In this document: in pieces, positions 17,781 to 27,729 of the stretch | Numbering within the stretch: position 1 is the stretch's first letter | Layout: each line of letters opens with the position of its first letter | NCBI GenBank assembly: GCA_021647245.1 | Contig: JAKIVC010000026.1 | Span: forward strand, 1 to 43,958 | Origin: Gammaproteobacteria bacterium | GTDB lineage: Bacteria > Pseudomonadota > Gammaproteobacteria > RBG-16-57-12 | Reading direction: 5' to 3' | DNA: 43,958 bases | The notes under the pieces: generated by a model | What the model saw: the letters and a program-made list of their open reading frames with translations, nothing else | Told to the model about the DNA's origin: nothing | Database searches by the model: none | Translations under genes and position numbers: made by a program

Positions 17781-17830
17781 CTATTCAGCGTGTTTATATT
17801 TTTCCTCAAATTGAGGTGTTTTTGCATTCA
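17781..17830. repeat. palindromic repeat, family copy A
   Basis: The arm TTCAGCGTGTTTATATTT followed by the core CCTCAAATTGAGG matches two other intergenic elements in this window (25185-25280 and, inverted, 28486-28554). In this copy the left arm and core are intact and the right arm is degenerate. It lies between dedD and cvpA and could act as a terminator or mRNA processing site. No coding potential is seen. Confidence 0.75.
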
Positions 17831-17893
17831 AAGAGGGAACATATAGGGTATATGTGACCGATTAACTAGGGTTAATTTTTTAGACTGGGCCTT

Positions 17894-18385
17894 ATGATTT
17901 GGATTGATATTGCAATATTGGTAGTGCTGGGGATCTCTGTCACTATCAGCCTTGTTCGTGGCTTCGTTCGTGAGTCACTCTCACTGGCGGGCCTGGTTGC
18001 GGCGGTTGCCGCCAGTTTTTATCTGTCACAGCCTGCTTCACAGCTGCTGGAAGGTATTGTCGAAACCCCATCATTGCGCCTGATGATTGCGGTTGTGGTG
18101 TTATTTGTTGTGACGCTGTTTGCGGTGGCGATACTCAACTTCTTTGTTGTTAAGTTAGTTAAAGTCACCGGCTTGAGTGGTACTGACCGTATGATCGGGG
18201 TGATTTTTGGTACGCTGCGCGGTATTTTAGTGGTGACTGTGCTGGTGGTGCTGGCCAGTATGACAACACTGCCCGAAGATCCCTGGTGGCAACAGTCTGT
18301 TTTTCTAACCTATTTTGAGCAACTGGCGTTTATATCCAAAGATTATCTGCCCAGTGATATTGCACAATATATCCACTATAACTAG
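17894..18385 (+). CDS. cvpA: CvpA family membrane protein
   Basis: CvpA is a small inner-membrane protein named for its requirement in colicin V production and often co-transcribed with purF. The 163 residues contain four hydrophobic segments and the family pattern IDIAILVVLGISVTISLVRG, followed by FVRESLSLAGLVAA. The glycine-rich loop GLSGTDRMIGVIFGTLRGIL is typical. purF follows 70 bases later. Its molecular activity is not known. Confidence 0.95.
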   Translation: MIWIDIAILVVLGISVTISLVRGFVRESLSLAGLVAAVAASFYLSQPASQLLEGIVETPSLRLMIAVVVLFVVTLFAVAILNFFVVKLVKVTGLSGTDRMIGVIFGTLRGILVVTVLVVLASMTTLPEDPWWQQSVFLTYFEQLAFISKDYLPSDIAQYIHYN

Positions 18386-18455
18386 CCCAGATAGTTCATG
18401 AACTATCCACGCTAACTGTTTTTTATGTTTCAAGCTCTGTAATTGAGGTCTGTTT

Positions 18456-19967
18456 ATGTGCGGGATTATCGGTATTGTTGGTCAAGGAAATGTTAATCAA
18501 TTGATCTATGATGGGTTGACGGTACTACAGCACCGTGGGCAGGATGCTGCAGGGATGGTGACCTGCGATGAGGGTCACTTCAACCTACGAAAGTCCAACG
18601 GTCTGGTTCGTGATGTCTTTCATACCCGCCATATGCTACGCCTGACGGGTAATATGGGAATAGGGCATGTGCGTTACCCAACGGCTGGCAGCTTTTCCAG
18701 TGCCGAGGCGCAGCCATTTTATGTTAACTCTCCTTACGGTATTGCGTTGGCACACAACGGTAACCTTACCAACGCAGACCAATTAAAAGATGATATATTT
18801 CGAGAAGACCTGCGCCATATCAATACCAGCTCCGACTCCGAGATTTTGCTGAATGTGTTCGCCCACGAGCTACAGCGTCAAGGTAAGTTGAGTATTGACC
18901 ATAACGATGTTTTTGAAGCCGTTGCCGGTGTTCATCGCCGTTGCCAAGGGGGCTATGCTGCGGTAGCGATCATCCCGAACTACGGTATCGTCGGGTTTCG
19001 GGATCCATCCGGTATACGCCCCGCCATTTTTGGTCAACGTAAAAAAGGCGAGGGGAGTGAATATATTATCGCCTCTGAAAGTGTCGCGATTGACTCTTTA
19101 GACTTTGAAGTTATCCGTGACCTGGCACCCGGAGAGGCTGTTTTTATTAGCCTAGAGGGGCAGATGTATACCAAGCAGTGTGCACGCAATCCCCAATATT
19201 CCCCCTGTATTTTTGAGCATGTCTACTTTGCACGTCCTGATTCAATTATTGATGGCATTTCAGTCTATAAAGCGCGCCTGCGTATGGGTGACCTGCTGGC
19301 CAACAAAATCATGCGGGTGCTCCCCGAGCATGATATTGACGTGGTCATTCCCATTCCGGATACCAGCCGCACCACCGCGCTCCAGCTTGCAAACAAGATG
19401 GGGATAAAGTACCGCGAAGGCTTTATTAAAAACCGCTATATTGGTCGAACATTCATCATGCCGGGGCAGAGCCAGCGAGCTAAATCGGTGCGTCAAAAGC
19501 TCAATGCCATCGGTCTGGAGTTTAAAGATAAGGTGGTGCTGCTGGTAGACGACTCCATCGTGCGGGGCACCACTTCCAAACAGATTATTCAGATGGCCCG
19601 TGAGGCGGGTGCCCGTAAAGTTTATTTTGCCTCCGCAGCGCCCCCGGTTCGCCATGCTAATGTTTATGGTATCGACATGCCCAGTGTTAAGGAGTTGATA
19701 GGGCACGGTCGTGATGATGATGGAATTTGTAAAGAGATTGGTGCCGATTGGTTGGTGTATCAGGATATTGAAGACCTTATCGAATCTGTGCGCCAGGGAA
19801 ATCCAACCATCAAACGCTTCGATATCTCCTGCTTTAATGGTGAATATGTAACAGGGGATATCACACCGGAATATTTACAAGCACTGGAAGATCGTCGTAA
19901 TGATGTCGCCAAAAAGAAAACTGAAGCGGCCGATAATGCGGTGCTAGGGATGCATAATAACGACTGA
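18456..19967 (+). CDS. purF: amidophosphoribosyltransferase
   Basis: PurF makes 5-phosphoribosylamine from PRPP and glutamine, the first step of purine synthesis. The 503 residues start [11 protein letters not shown], so Cys2 becomes the N-terminal nucleophile of the glutaminase domain after removal of Met. [10 protein letters not shown] and HVRYPTAGS follow. The phosphoribosyltransferase domain has the PRPP loop [17 protein letters not shown] at about residue 357-373. No propeptide is present, as in E. coli. It follows cvpA, the standard pairing. Confidence 0.98.
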   Translation: MCGIIGIVGQGNVNQLIYDGLTVLQHRGQDAAGMVTCDEGHFNLRKSNGLVRDVFHTRHMLRLTGNMGIGHVRYPTAGSFSSAEAQPFYVNSPYGIALAHNGNLTNADQLKDDIFREDLRHINTSSDSEILLNVFAHELQRQGKLSIDHNDVFEAVAGVHRRCQGGYAAVAIIPNYGIVGFRDPSGIRPAIFGQRKKGEGSEYIIASESVAIDSLDFEVIRDLAPGEAVFISLEGQMYTKQCARNPQYSPCIFEHVYFARPDSIIDGISVYKARLRMGDLLANKIMRVLPEHDIDVVIPIPDTSRTTALQLANKMGIKYREGFIKNRYIGRTFIMPGQSQRAKSVRQKLNAIGLEFKDKVVLLVDDSIVRGTTSKQIIQMAREAGARKVYFASAAPPVRHANVYGIDMPSVKELIGHGRDDDGICKEIGADWLVYQDIEDLIESVRQGNPTIKRFDISCFNGEYVTGDITPEYLQALEDRRNDVAKKKTEAADNAVLGMHNND

Positions 19968-20129
19968 TTTGACGGTAAATCCCCACGCTAAATTGAGGTT
20001 GGTTAGTCATCGATAGGCTATGCTGTGGCTCCTCTCTGTTTTGTTGAGGTAGATCCCTTAAGCTCCTCACTTATCTGTTGATTCCACAGGAAACACTCTC
20101 TCTATCTCTATTCAAAGAGCACACTATTT

Positions 20130-22775
20130 ATGTCGCAATCACTTGATAATGTTATTTACCTGAAAGACTACTCCGCCACCGCCTATGTGATTAAAAACAC
20201 GCAATTAACTTTTGAGCTGGGTGAGGGTGAAACACGGGTTAATAGCCTGTTGACAGTTTCACGCCGTGAAGGTGTTGCTGCAGAGACACCGCTAGTGCTA
20301 GATGGGGAGGCGTTAACACTGCTCTCGATTCGTATTGATGGTGAGCGACTTGCCGCTACACAATATCGGGTGGCTGATAACCAACTCACGATAAGTGACT
20401 TGCCTTCCGAGTGTCTGTTGGCGATTGAGACCCGACTACACCCGCAGAGCAATACCTCTCTTTCCGGACTCTATAAGTCCAGCGGCAACTTTTGTACACA
20501 GTGCGAAGCGGAGGGGTTTCGGCGGATTACTTACTATTATGACCGTCCCGATGCGATGTCTATCTTCACAACCCGTATTATTGCAGATCCGCAGAAATAT
20601 CCGGTGATGTTATCCAACGGTAATTTAGTTGATAAGGGGACACTTGCGGATGGCCGGCACTGGGTGCAGTGGCAAGACCCACACCCCAAACCGGCCTATC
20701 TTTTTGCACTGGTGGCCGGTGATCTGGCCAGTATTCACGACACGTTCACCACGATGAATAGCCGTGAAGTTGACCTTTATATCTACACTGAGCTGCACAA
20801 TATTGATCAGTGCGATTATGCGATGCGATCTCTAAAGCAGGCGATGAAATGGGATGAGGTAAATTATGGCCGCGAGTATGATCTGGATACCTATATGATT
20901 GTGGCGGTGGATGATTTCAACATGGGGGCGATGGAGAACAAGGGGTTGAATGTTTTTAACTCCAAATATGTGTTGGCCAAACCAGAGACCGCCACTGATG
21001 CTGATTATCAGGGTATTGAAGGGGTGATAGGGCATGAGTATTTTCATAACTGGTCAGGCAATCGGGTCACTTGTCGCGATTGGTTTCAGCTGAGCCTTAA
21101 AGAGGGTTTTACTGTTTTTAGGGATCAGGAGTTTAGCGCAGATATGCAGTCTCGTGGGGTTAAGCGGATTGAAGATGTCAATATGCTGCGTACCCATCAA
21201 TTTCGTGAGGATGCCAGCCCGATGGCACATCCGGTGCGCCCAGAATCATATGTTGAAATAAATAACTTCTATACCGTGACAATTTATGAAAAGGGCGGTG
21301 AAGTGATTCGGATGCAGCAGCTTCTACTGGGTAACAGCGGATTCCGTAAGGGAACTGACCTCTACTTTGATCGCCATGATGGTCAAGCGGTCACCACGGA
21401 TGATTTTATTAAGGCGATGGAAGATGCCAATGGTGTGGACTTTAGCCAGTTTAAGCGCTGGTACTCCCAGGCGGGCACCCCAGAGTTGAGTATAAAATCC
21501 CGCTATGACCAAACAGCCAATCGATTTACCCTCACTATTCGACAGCATTGTCCCGATACACCGGGGCAGACCGACAAGCAGCCTATGCATATTCCGCTGG
21601 CCGTTGGACTGCTGGATCAGCGGGGGAACGATATGCCGCTCCAGCTTCAAGGTGAGGCGGCAGCTCCTTGCAAAACCCTTGTATTGCAGCTTAAACAGGC
21701 AGAGCAGAACTTTCAGTTTGAAAATATTGTAGAGCCACCCGTGCCGTCACTGTTACGGGGCTTCTCGGCCCCGGTGAAGCTGAATTCAGACCTGAGTGAG
21801 GAGCAACGCTACTTCATCATGGCCAATGATAATGACGACTATAGCCGTTGGGATGCAGGTCAGCAGATTGCGGTGACGTTGATTGTTGGACTGGCGCAAA
21901 AAATTCAACAGCGCAGCGAGTGGACGGTGGATTGCCGCTTCATTAAGGCAATGGAGAAGAGTCTCTGTGAGAGCAAAGGCCAGGATAAGGCGATGGTGGC
22001 AATGGCATTAACCTTGCCCTCAGAGGCCTATTTGAGTGGCTTTATGTCACCCATTGATCCGCTGGCGCTGCACCAGGCTCGGCGCTTTGTAAGAGAGCAA
22101 ATCGCCCAAGCATTGCAGCACCCTTTTCTTGAGGTCTACCAGGCCAATAGAGATGAAGGAGATTTTAAAAATGACCCCGCCAGTATGGCGCAACGTAAAC
22201 TGAAAAATGTCTGCTTAGGCTATTTAATGGAGCGCGGTAGCCTCGCTGTGGTTGCGCATTGTGAACAGCAGTTTTATAGCGCAAATAATATGACAGATGT
22301 ACTGGCAGCACTCAGTGCCTTGGTTAACAAAGATATTGAACTGGCCGCACCTGCACTGGAGTCATTTTATGATCAGTGGTCAGGTGAGTCGCTGGTAGTG
22401 GATAAGTGGCTAGTGCTGCAAGCGACCTCCCGCCTTGAGGGTGCACTGGACCGTGTCCGTGGATTGATTAGTCATCCCGCCTTTAAAATTACCAACCCCA
22501 ATAAAGTACGTTCACTGATTGGCGCTTTCTGCTCAGGTAATCCGGCGCAATTCCACAACCTGAATGGCAAAGGGTATGCACTGTTGAGTGAGTTTATTCT
22601 CAAATTAAACACCCTGAACCCACAAATCGCCTCACGCTTGGTTACGCCCTTGGTCTCTTGGCGAAAATATGATGAGCCACGCCAGCTACTGATGAAAGCA
22701 GAGTTGGAGAAGATAGCAGCGACACCTGAGCTGTCGAAAGATGTGTATGAAATGGTAAACAAAGCGCTGGGATAG
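20130..22775 (+). CDS. pepN: aminopeptidase N (M1 family)
   Basis: PepN is a broad-specificity zinc aminopeptidase of the cytoplasm. The 881 residues are close to the E. coli length. The exopeptidase motif GAMENKG is at about 266-272. The zinc site HEYFHNW starts at about residue 302, with the third ligand Glu about 19 residues after its second His (SLKEGFTVFRDQEF). The TVTIYEKGGEV segment holds the transition-state Tyr. No signal peptide is seen. A 162-base gap with no recognisable element separates it from purF. Confidence 0.97.
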   Translation: MSQSLDNVIYLKDYSATAYVIKNTQLTFELGEGETRVNSLLTVSRREGVAAETPLVLDGEALTLLSIRIDGERLAATQYRVADNQLTISDLPSECLLAIETRLHPQSNTSLSGLYKSSGNFCTQCEAEGFRRITYYYDRPDAMSIFTTRIIADPQKYPVMLSNGNLVDKGTLADGRHWVQWQDPHPKPAYLFALVAGDLASIHDTFTTMNSREVDLYIYTELHNIDQCDYAMRSLKQAMKWDEVNYGREYDLDTYMIVAVDDFNMGAMENKGLNVFNSKYVLAKPETATDADYQGIEGVIGHEYFHNWSGNRVTCRDWFQLSLKEGFTVFRDQEFSADMQSRGVKRIEDVNMLRTHQFREDASPMAHPVRPESYVEINNFYTVTIYEKGGEVIRMQQLLLGNSGFRKGTDLYFDRHDGQAVTTDDFIKAMEDANGVDFSQFKRWYSQAGTPELSIKSRYDQTANRFTLTIRQHCPDTPGQTDKQPMHIPLAVGLLDQRGNDMPLQLQGEAAAPCKTLVLQLKQAEQNFQFENIVEPPVPSLLRGFSAPVKLNSDLSEEQRYFIMANDNDDYSRWDAGQQIAVTLIVGLAQKIQQRSEWTVDCRFIKAMEKSLCESKGQDKAMVAMALTLPSEAYLSGFMSPIDPLALHQARRFVREQIAQALQHPFLEVYQANRDEGDFKNDPASMAQRKLKNVCLGYLMERGSLAVVAHCEQQFYSANNMTDVLAALSALVNKDIELAAPALESFYDQWSGESLVVDKWLVLQATSRLEGALDRVRGLISHPAFKITNPNKVRSLIGAFCSGNPAQFHNLNGKGYALLSEFILKLNTLNPQIASRLVTPLVSWRKYDEPRQLLMKAELEKIAATPELSKDVYEMVNKALG

Positions 22776-22821
22776 TGCTTGAGGCTCCCGTATCAATTAA
22801 CTTTTTAGTCTGGACTTTAAC

Positions 22822-23826
22822 ATGGCAACGTCTCAATTAATCGCTCACCACCTGTTCAGTAATGGAGAGCAGCCCGCTACTTTAGCACTGCGTGATCAAG
22901 TGCAGGAGGAGGGGCCGTACAAAGAGAGCCTGCTGGATAAGTTGAAAAGCAGCTTTATGGTGCGCTTAACGCGCAGGCATGGCAGCTTTTCAGCTCAAGA
23001 GGAACCACTCTTACCCGCTGAACTCGATGCCTATCTGGCCGGTGAACACAGCTTAACTGAAGTGAGTCAGCGTTTCGTGCAGGCGTTTGCCAAACAACTG
23101 GAACAGCAGAGTCTGGCACTCAATGCGCACTTTCTGTTTTTCACTGAAAAAGCCTTTGACCATCACCATATTTTCTACCTGTTTGTGGCTCACCAAAGCG
23201 AATCGCTGGCAATTAGCGAGCAGTTAGAGGTGTGTCCCAGTTATGTAATCGATACTGGCGCAACCCTGTTCGGCATTAAAGTCGATTTAGCCGAATGGAA
23301 GGGTGACCGTCAGTATGCTTATCTTTCGAGCGTCCCACCGAAAGGCGATGCGTCACTGGTTGAGCTGTTTGACCTGTTGACAGGTTTCCACCACGGTATC
23401 AATAAACAGGAGAGCACCACTCAACTTCTGGATGGTATAGAGCACTATGTGAAACAGTTACCGAATGAGCAGGCGAATGAGGTGCGACATCAGGTGGTGG
23501 AGTATTGCACAGCAAAAGAGAAGAGCGATGAACCGGTCACAATCCCGGGACTCTCTGAGGTGTTAAACGGCATCGATTGTGATCAATTTATCCGCCAGAT
23601 GGCAACCCACAACCCCAAAGCGGAAGATGAGCCGGTTATGATTGATCGGCGTGCATTGCAACGTTATGTGAAGTTTTCGGGCCGTGAAAAAGCACTGGCA
23701 ATCAGCTTTTCATCAGATCAACTCAATGAGCGCGTCATCTACGATGAGAACCGTGACACATTGACCATTAATGGCCTGCCCAAGGCACTGCGTGATCAAT
23801 TATTACGCCACTTAACGGGGCGTTGA
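22822..23826 (+). CDS. yejK: nucleoid-associated protein YejK/NdpA
   Basis: The 334-residue protein matches the YejK (NdpA) family in length and content. Recognisable blocks are NAHFLFFTEKAFDHHHIFYL near residue 100, GATLFGIKVDLAEWK, and a C-terminal KFSGREKALAISFSSDQL with VIYDENRDTLTINGLPKALRDQL. The E. coli protein associates with the nucleoid; its exact activity is unclear. The gene sits alone, 46 bases after pepN. Confidence 0.92.
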   Translation: MATSQLIAHHLFSNGEQPATLALRDQVQEEGPYKESLLDKLKSSFMVRLTRRHGSFSAQEEPLLPAELDAYLAGEHSLTEVSQRFVQAFAKQLEQQSLALNAHFLFFTEKAFDHHHIFYLFVAHQSESLAISEQLEVCPSYVIDTGATLFGIKVDLAEWKGDRQYAYLSSVPPKGDASLVELFDLLTGFHHGINKQESTTQLLDGIEHYVKQLPNEQANEVRHQVVEYCTAKEKSDEPVTIPGLSEVLNGIDCDQFIRQMATHNPKAEDEPVMIDRRALQRYVKFSGREKALAISFSSDQLNERVIYDENRDTLTINGLPKALRDQLLRHLTGR

Positions 23827-24062
23827 GGTTGTTCGATTGAAAATCGGCTGCTGCTTCTGTCGTATGATTCACACAATATAGCGTGGGATTATGATAAATA
23901 TACCGCTCGCCAGATGCAGTGACATGGCGATTTTTTCTATAAATAAAATTTTAACAAATGAGAATAATGCTATTATTTGAGCTGATAATGACGGCAAAAG
24001 CTGACATTTTATATGGACATTGGCTGTGTAATATAGCCTAATTAATGAGATTGTTTTTTTAG

Positions 24063-25133
24063 ATGAATGGTTTTTTCGGTTATCTCGCTGCTTTTGCAGT
24101 AACATTTTTTTCAGTGCTGCTTTATATCCCTGTTGCTCGACGTATCGGTTTGGTTGATGCACCGGGTGGACGCAAACACCATGATGGATCAATCCCGCTG
24201 GTGGGTGGTGTGGCGATGTTTACAGGGATTGCACTGGCCCTTTTCACTCTGCCTATTCAAATCGACCACTACTACGCCCTGATAGCCGGTATGATCATGA
24301 TGGTGGCTGTCGGGGTGATAGATGATCTAAAAGATCTCTCTGCTCGTGTACGCTTTCTCTCCCAAGTTATTGCTGCGCTACTGATGGTTTACTGGGGAGA
24401 TACGCTGCTGCTCAGTTTGGGCAGTGCACTCCATAGTGAGGTCACTGAGTTGGGCGTATGGGCGATTCCATTCACTGTATTTGCAGTGGTTGGCGTGGTC
24501 AATGCGACCAACATGACAGATGGCGTTGATGGTCTTGCGGGATCAATGGCACTGGTTATATTGAGCGCATTTGCGGTCATCGCAGCCGCTAATGGCTTGT
24601 ACAGCGACCTGATGGTGTTATTGGTGGTCATTAGTAGTGTACTGGCATTTCTCCTGTTTAACTTTCCTATTCCAGGAAGAACTCAAGCCAAAGTCTTTAT
24701 GGGCGATGGCGGGAGCATGTTTTTAGGTTTTGTGATTGCATGGTACGGCGTGTCATTAACCCAAGGTGACAATGCGGCCATCTCTCCGGCGACGGCATTG
24801 TGGGTCATTGGCCTGCCTATATTAGATACCATCGCCATTATGACGCGAAGAGTGTTACGAGGTCGCTCACCCTTTGCACCAGACCGCGAACATTTTCATC
24901 ACATTCTGCAAGTAGCAGGGTTCAGTAAAAGTGGAGTGATTGTGACCATGATGCTGATCAGCTCGCTACTGGCTGCGATTGGCCTGTTTGGCGCGTTGCT
25001 GGGGGTGGCAGAATATATTATGTTTTACGGCTACCTTGCGCTTCTGGCACTCTATTTTTGGGGCGTTATGCACGCCTGGCGGGTGATGAAGGTGATTAAA
25101 AAAGTAGGTGCTGCTGTTCAAGGCCGACGTTAA
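24063..25133 (+). CDS. WecA-type undecaprenyl-phosphate sugar-1-phosphate transferase
   Basis: This 356-residue polytopic membrane protein belongs to the MraY/WecA family, which loads a sugar-1-phosphate onto undecaprenyl phosphate to start O-antigen, enterobacterial common antigen or teichoic acid-like polymers. The family motifs are intact: GLVDAPGGRKHHDGSIPLVGG, the Mg-binding Asp pair in GVIDDLKDLSARVRFLSQ, NATNMTDGVDGLAGS, FMGDGGSMFLGF, and the cytoplasmic histidine motif DREHFHHIL. About eleven hydrophobic segments are visible. WecA (GlcNAc) is most likely. MraY is ruled out by lack of a mur/fts context. A 236-base AT-rich gap with no clear element precedes it. Confidence 0.88.
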   Translation: MNGFFGYLAAFAVTFFSVLLYIPVARRIGLVDAPGGRKHHDGSIPLVGGVAMFTGIALALFTLPIQIDHYYALIAGMIMMVAVGVIDDLKDLSARVRFLSQVIAALLMVYWGDTLLLSLGSALHSEVTELGVWAIPFTVFAVVGVVNATNMTDGVDGLAGSMALVILSAFAVIAAANGLYSDLMVLLVVISSVLAFLLFNFPIPGRTQAKVFMGDGGSMFLGFVIAWYGVSLTQGDNAAISPATALWVIGLPILDTIAIMTRRVLRGRSPFAPDREHFHHILQVAGFSKSGVIVTMMLISSLLAAIGLFGALLGVAEYIMFYGYLALLALYFWGVMHAWRVMKVIKKVGAAVQGRR

Positions 25134-25184
25134 TTACAATACGGTTCCCTATAAAATAGTAGCCATATTATTATTTATTTTGTA

Positions 25185-25280
25185 GCTACTTAGCGTGTTT
25201 ATATTTCACCTCAAGTTGAGGCACTTACGCATACTACAAAAATAACCAAGAGTTGAGGTGAAAGATGAATACGCTGAGTG
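25185..25280. repeat. palindromic repeat, family copy B
   Basis: The left arm TAGCGTGTTTATATTT plus CACCTCAA (25191-25214) and the inverted right arm (25253-25276) agree at about 20 of 24 positions, separated by 38 bases. Sequence is shared with elements at 17781-17830 and 28486-28554. This copy has a longer spacer than the others. It lies between the WecA-type gene and the VanZ-like gene. Confidence 0.8.
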
Positions 25281-25322
25281 CCCCATTAGTTTTTACATTA
25301 ATTTACAGTTAATTACCTCGCA

Positions 25323-25703
25323 ATGTTAAAGAGCTTTCCCTGCGCAAAATTTTTATTTTTTATCGGTTTTATTGCGGTGATCGTGGTTGTTGGTGTCTGT
25401 CTGATGCCAATTAATCAGTCGGCGCTGCCCTCCTTTTACGGACTGGATAAGATTGAACATTTTGTAACCTACTTTGTTTTAGCACTCTATTTTTGCCAAA
25501 TTATCACACAACGCTACCACCTCCACTGTGTGGGGTTGCTGGTGATGCTGGGCATTCTCATTGAGTGTTTACAGATTCTTACGGGCTACCGTATGTTCGA
25601 TCTTTGGGATATTGTTGCGAACACTCTGGGGGTTGTCGCTGGATACTTTATCGGAAAAAACTATGGTACTGTTTTACAAACCTGTTGCCGAAAGCTTGCC
25701 TGA
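25323..25703 (+). CDS. VanZ-like small membrane protein
   Basis: This 126-residue protein has four hydrophobic segments and the VanZ-family pattern: DKIEHFVTYFVLALYF, then GILIECLQILTGYRMFDLWDIVANTLGVVAGYF. VanZ is known for low-level teicoplanin resistance, but most chromosomal members are uncharacterised. It is 11 bases upstream of the squalene/phytoene synthase start, so the two are probably co-transcribed. No resistance genes accompany it. Confidence 0.82.
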   Translation: MLKSFPCAKFLFFIGFIAVIVVVGVCLMPINQSALPSFYGLDKIEHFVTYFVLALYFCQIITQRYHLHCVGLLVMLGILIECLQILTGYRMFDLWDIVANTLGVVAGYFIGKNYGTVLQTCCRKLA

Positions 25704-25714
25704 TCAACCTTTAT

Positions 25715-26779
25715 ATGTCTGCTAACTCAACCGTCATTTTAGGTGAACTGTTACGCGATGTTTCGCGCTCGTTCTACCTCACCCTCAGGGTTCTACCACT
25801 CCCCATACGCCAACCAATGGGTATCGCCTATCTCCTTGCGCGGGCAGCCGATACCGTTGCCGATACCGAAATTATTGTGGCAGAACAGCGATTAACCCTA
25901 TTAAACCGCTTTCGCCAGGCGCTTGCGGGTGATGACTCTGTGGCTCTGTTTCTAGCTGAGATGGAGGGGTTCATCAAGCAACAGCGCCATGCCGGTGAGC
26001 GACGACTGCTTGCGCGGCTGGATGAGGTCTTTTCTCACCTGTTTTTGCTACCCCGTGATGATCAAGAGCAGGTGATCGCGGTTGTCATGACCTTAACAGA
26101 TGGGATGTTGCTTGATTTACAGCACTTCCCCCTGAGCGAGCCGGGTCGAGTGGTCGCACTGCCAAATGCCCAATCACTGGATCGTTACCTCTATCTGGTT
26201 GCGGGCTGTGTGGGGGAGTTCTGGAGCGCGATCTGCTTTGCACATGATAAGCGACTGAGGCATTGGGATTTACCCGCACAGCAGGCACTTGGCGTGCAGT
26301 TTGGTAAGGCGCTACAACTGACCAATATTTTGCGAGATATTGCCGCAGATTTACACATGGGCCGCTGCTATCTGCCGGAAGATCAACTGGCCGACCTTAA
26401 CTTGTCTGTTGAAGTGCTGCTCGACTGCGCTCACTCTGCTGCAATGCGACCACTACACCATCAATGGATAGCCCAGGCGTTGAGCCATTACACGGCCGCT
26501 GGACAATATATTACCCATACACCACGGCGCTGCATATTGCTGCGATTGGCGACTTTGTGGCCGGTATTGATCGGATTAAAGACACTGCGGCTCACCGCTT
26601 TAAATCATAATTACCTGAACCCAGGTGTACGGGTTAAGGTTGGGCGATTTGAAATTTACCGCTTGATGCTGGTTTCATTTTTTGTGGTGGGTTCAAATGT
26701 TGCCACAAAGTGGTGGCTGAAACGGCTAAGGGGCCGAGTCATGGCGGCTCTAGTACATCAACCCTCTTCTATTGCCTAG
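25715..26779 (+). CDS. squalene/phytoene synthase family protein
   Basis: Members condense two prenyl diphosphates head to head. The start is the ATG at 25715, giving 354 residues; the open frame extends upstream, but only into the VanZ-like gene. The typical N-terminus LLRDVSRSFYLTLRVLPLPI leads to the first Asp motif DTVAD at about 46-50. The second Asp motif is in LTNILRDIAADL. A hydrophobic segment near the C-terminus could anchor it to the membrane, as in squalene synthases. Squalene for hopanoids is the likely product, but no cyclase or desaturase is in the window, so phytoene is not excluded. The last bases form one arm of a palindromic element. Confidence 0.87.
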   Translation: MSANSTVILGELLRDVSRSFYLTLRVLPLPIRQPMGIAYLLARAADTVADTEIIVAEQRLTLLNRFRQALAGDDSVALFLAEMEGFIKQQRHAGERRLLARLDEVFSHLFLLPRDDQEQVIAVVMTLTDGMLLDLQHFPLSEPGRVVALPNAQSLDRYLYLVAGCVGEFWSAICFAHDKRLRHWDLPAQQALGVQFGKALQLTNILRDIAADLHMGRCYLPEDQLADLNLSVEVLLDCAHSAAMRPLHHQWIAQALSHYTAAGQYITHTPRRCILLRLATLWPVLIGLKTLRLTALNHNYLNPGVRVKVGRFEIYRLMLVSFFVVGSNVATKWWLKRLRGRVMAALVHQPSSIA

Positions 26780-26896
26780 TCAGCGATTCTGTGGCATTTC
26801 GCATCAAGGCATAGCCGCAGGTAATGGTTATTCCCTTGACAAGCGTTGTAACGCCGAGGCGGAGTGCTACAGAAACGCCCGAAGGGTTGATGTACT
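26752..26896. repeat. 145-base palindromic element overlapping the synthase 3' end
   Basis: AGTACATCAACCCT at 26752-26765 is a perfect 14-base inverted match to 26883-26896. Inside, a GCG-TCTGT-GCA block near 26783 pairs imperfectly with its complement near 26875. The left end lies within the last codons of the squalene/phytoene synthase gene. It directly abuts a second palindromic element. It looks like a small non-coding mobile element or a structured 3' region. Confidence 0.7.
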
Positions 26897-27031
26897 GGGG
26901 GCTGTCGGAGTTAGGTGATTGTAGCGAGGGGAAGCCATTTTGAGTCTATTTTTTTGATCGTTTGAGGCGAATATTGGGCATATTCAACGAAAAGGATCGG
27001 AGAAATATTCACCCTAACTCCGACAGCCTCC
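26897..27031. repeat. 135-base MITE-like element with terminal inverted repeats
   Basis: GGGGCTGTCGGAGTTAGG starting at 26898 is inverted at 27013-27031, with 16 contiguous matching bases and one mismatch beyond. Inside is a smaller palindrome, GAATAT-TGGGC-ATATTC, near 26970. The element has no open reading frame. Its right end touches the stop codon of the minus-strand phosphatase gene. No clear target-site duplication can be read. Confidence 0.7.
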
Positions 27032-27729
27032 TAACCAGCTAACTCGGCGCTAACACCCTTCCACCGCTCAAGATAATCGAGCACATCCAGTGGTGCCTCA
27101 ATCATCCCATCTGCGCCCCATGTTTCTGGGGTCTCTGTTTCGTCAATATAGCCAAAGAGAGCGGTAAGTGTTTTCATTCCGGCGCGTCTACCCGCCTCTA
27201 TATCCCGCTGGTGGTCTCCTATATAGATGCAGTCTGCCGGATTATGGCCTGTTTTTTTGCAGGCATATAGAAGGGGTGCTGGGTGAGGTTTAGGCTGCTC
27301 AGCGGTATCGCCACTGACAATACAGGCTGCTCGCAGGCTCATGCCGAGCTCATCCATTAATGGATCGGTGAGCCAGGCGGGTTTGTTGGTAACCACGCCC
27401 CAGGGGATATTTTGTGATTCCAGGTGGGCGAGCAGTTGCTCCATCCCCGGAAACAGGGTGCTGTGAGTAGTGAGATTGTTTTTATAAATATCGAGGAACT
27501 GCTGTCGTAGTGGTGCAAAACCTGGATCCGCAGGTGTGATACTAAAGCCCAGCGCGATCAGCGCATTGCCACCGTGTGAAACGACCGGGCGAATGGTTTC
27601 AAAGGGGAGTTCAGCTTTTCCCTGATGTGTCAGCACGCTGTTGAGCGCAAATGCGAGGTCGGGTGCGGTATCGAGCAACGTGCCATCAAGATCAAACAGT
27701 ACGCTATAAGGTGTTGGTTTAGAGTTCAT
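27031..27729 (-). CDS. HAD phosphatase, MupP or phosphoglycolate phosphatase
   Basis: This 232-residue HAD-superfamily protein has motif [18 protein letters not shown] (nucleophile Asp13, general acid Asp15), motif [17 protein letters not shown] and motif [19 protein letters not shown]. By similarity it would be called Gph, phosphoglycolate phosphatase. In Pseudomonas the homologue next to ubiG is MupP, which dephosphorylates N-acetylmuramic acid 6-phosphate in peptidoglycan recycling. The neighbourhood here, ubiG and an MTA deaminase upstream on the same strand, matches that locus, so MupP is the better inference. It overlaps ubiG by 11 bases. Confidence 0.88.
   Translation of the reverse strand: MNSKPTPYSVLFDLDGTLLDTAPDLAFALNSVLTHQGKAELPFETIRPVVSHGGNALIALGFSITPADPGFAPLRQQFLDIYKNNLTTHSTLFPGMEQLLAHLESQNIPWGVVTNKPAWLTDPLMDELGMSLRAACIVSGDTAEQPKPHPAPLLYACKKTGHNPADCIYIGDHQRDIEAGRRAGMKTLTALFGYIDETETPETWGADGMIEAPLDVLDYLERWKGVSAELAG

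Noticed and set aside
25565-25714. N-terminal extension of the squalene/phytoene synthase into the VanZ-like gene
   Set aside because: The extension is the out-of-frame shadow of the VanZ-like gene; the family N-terminus begins at the ATG at 25715.
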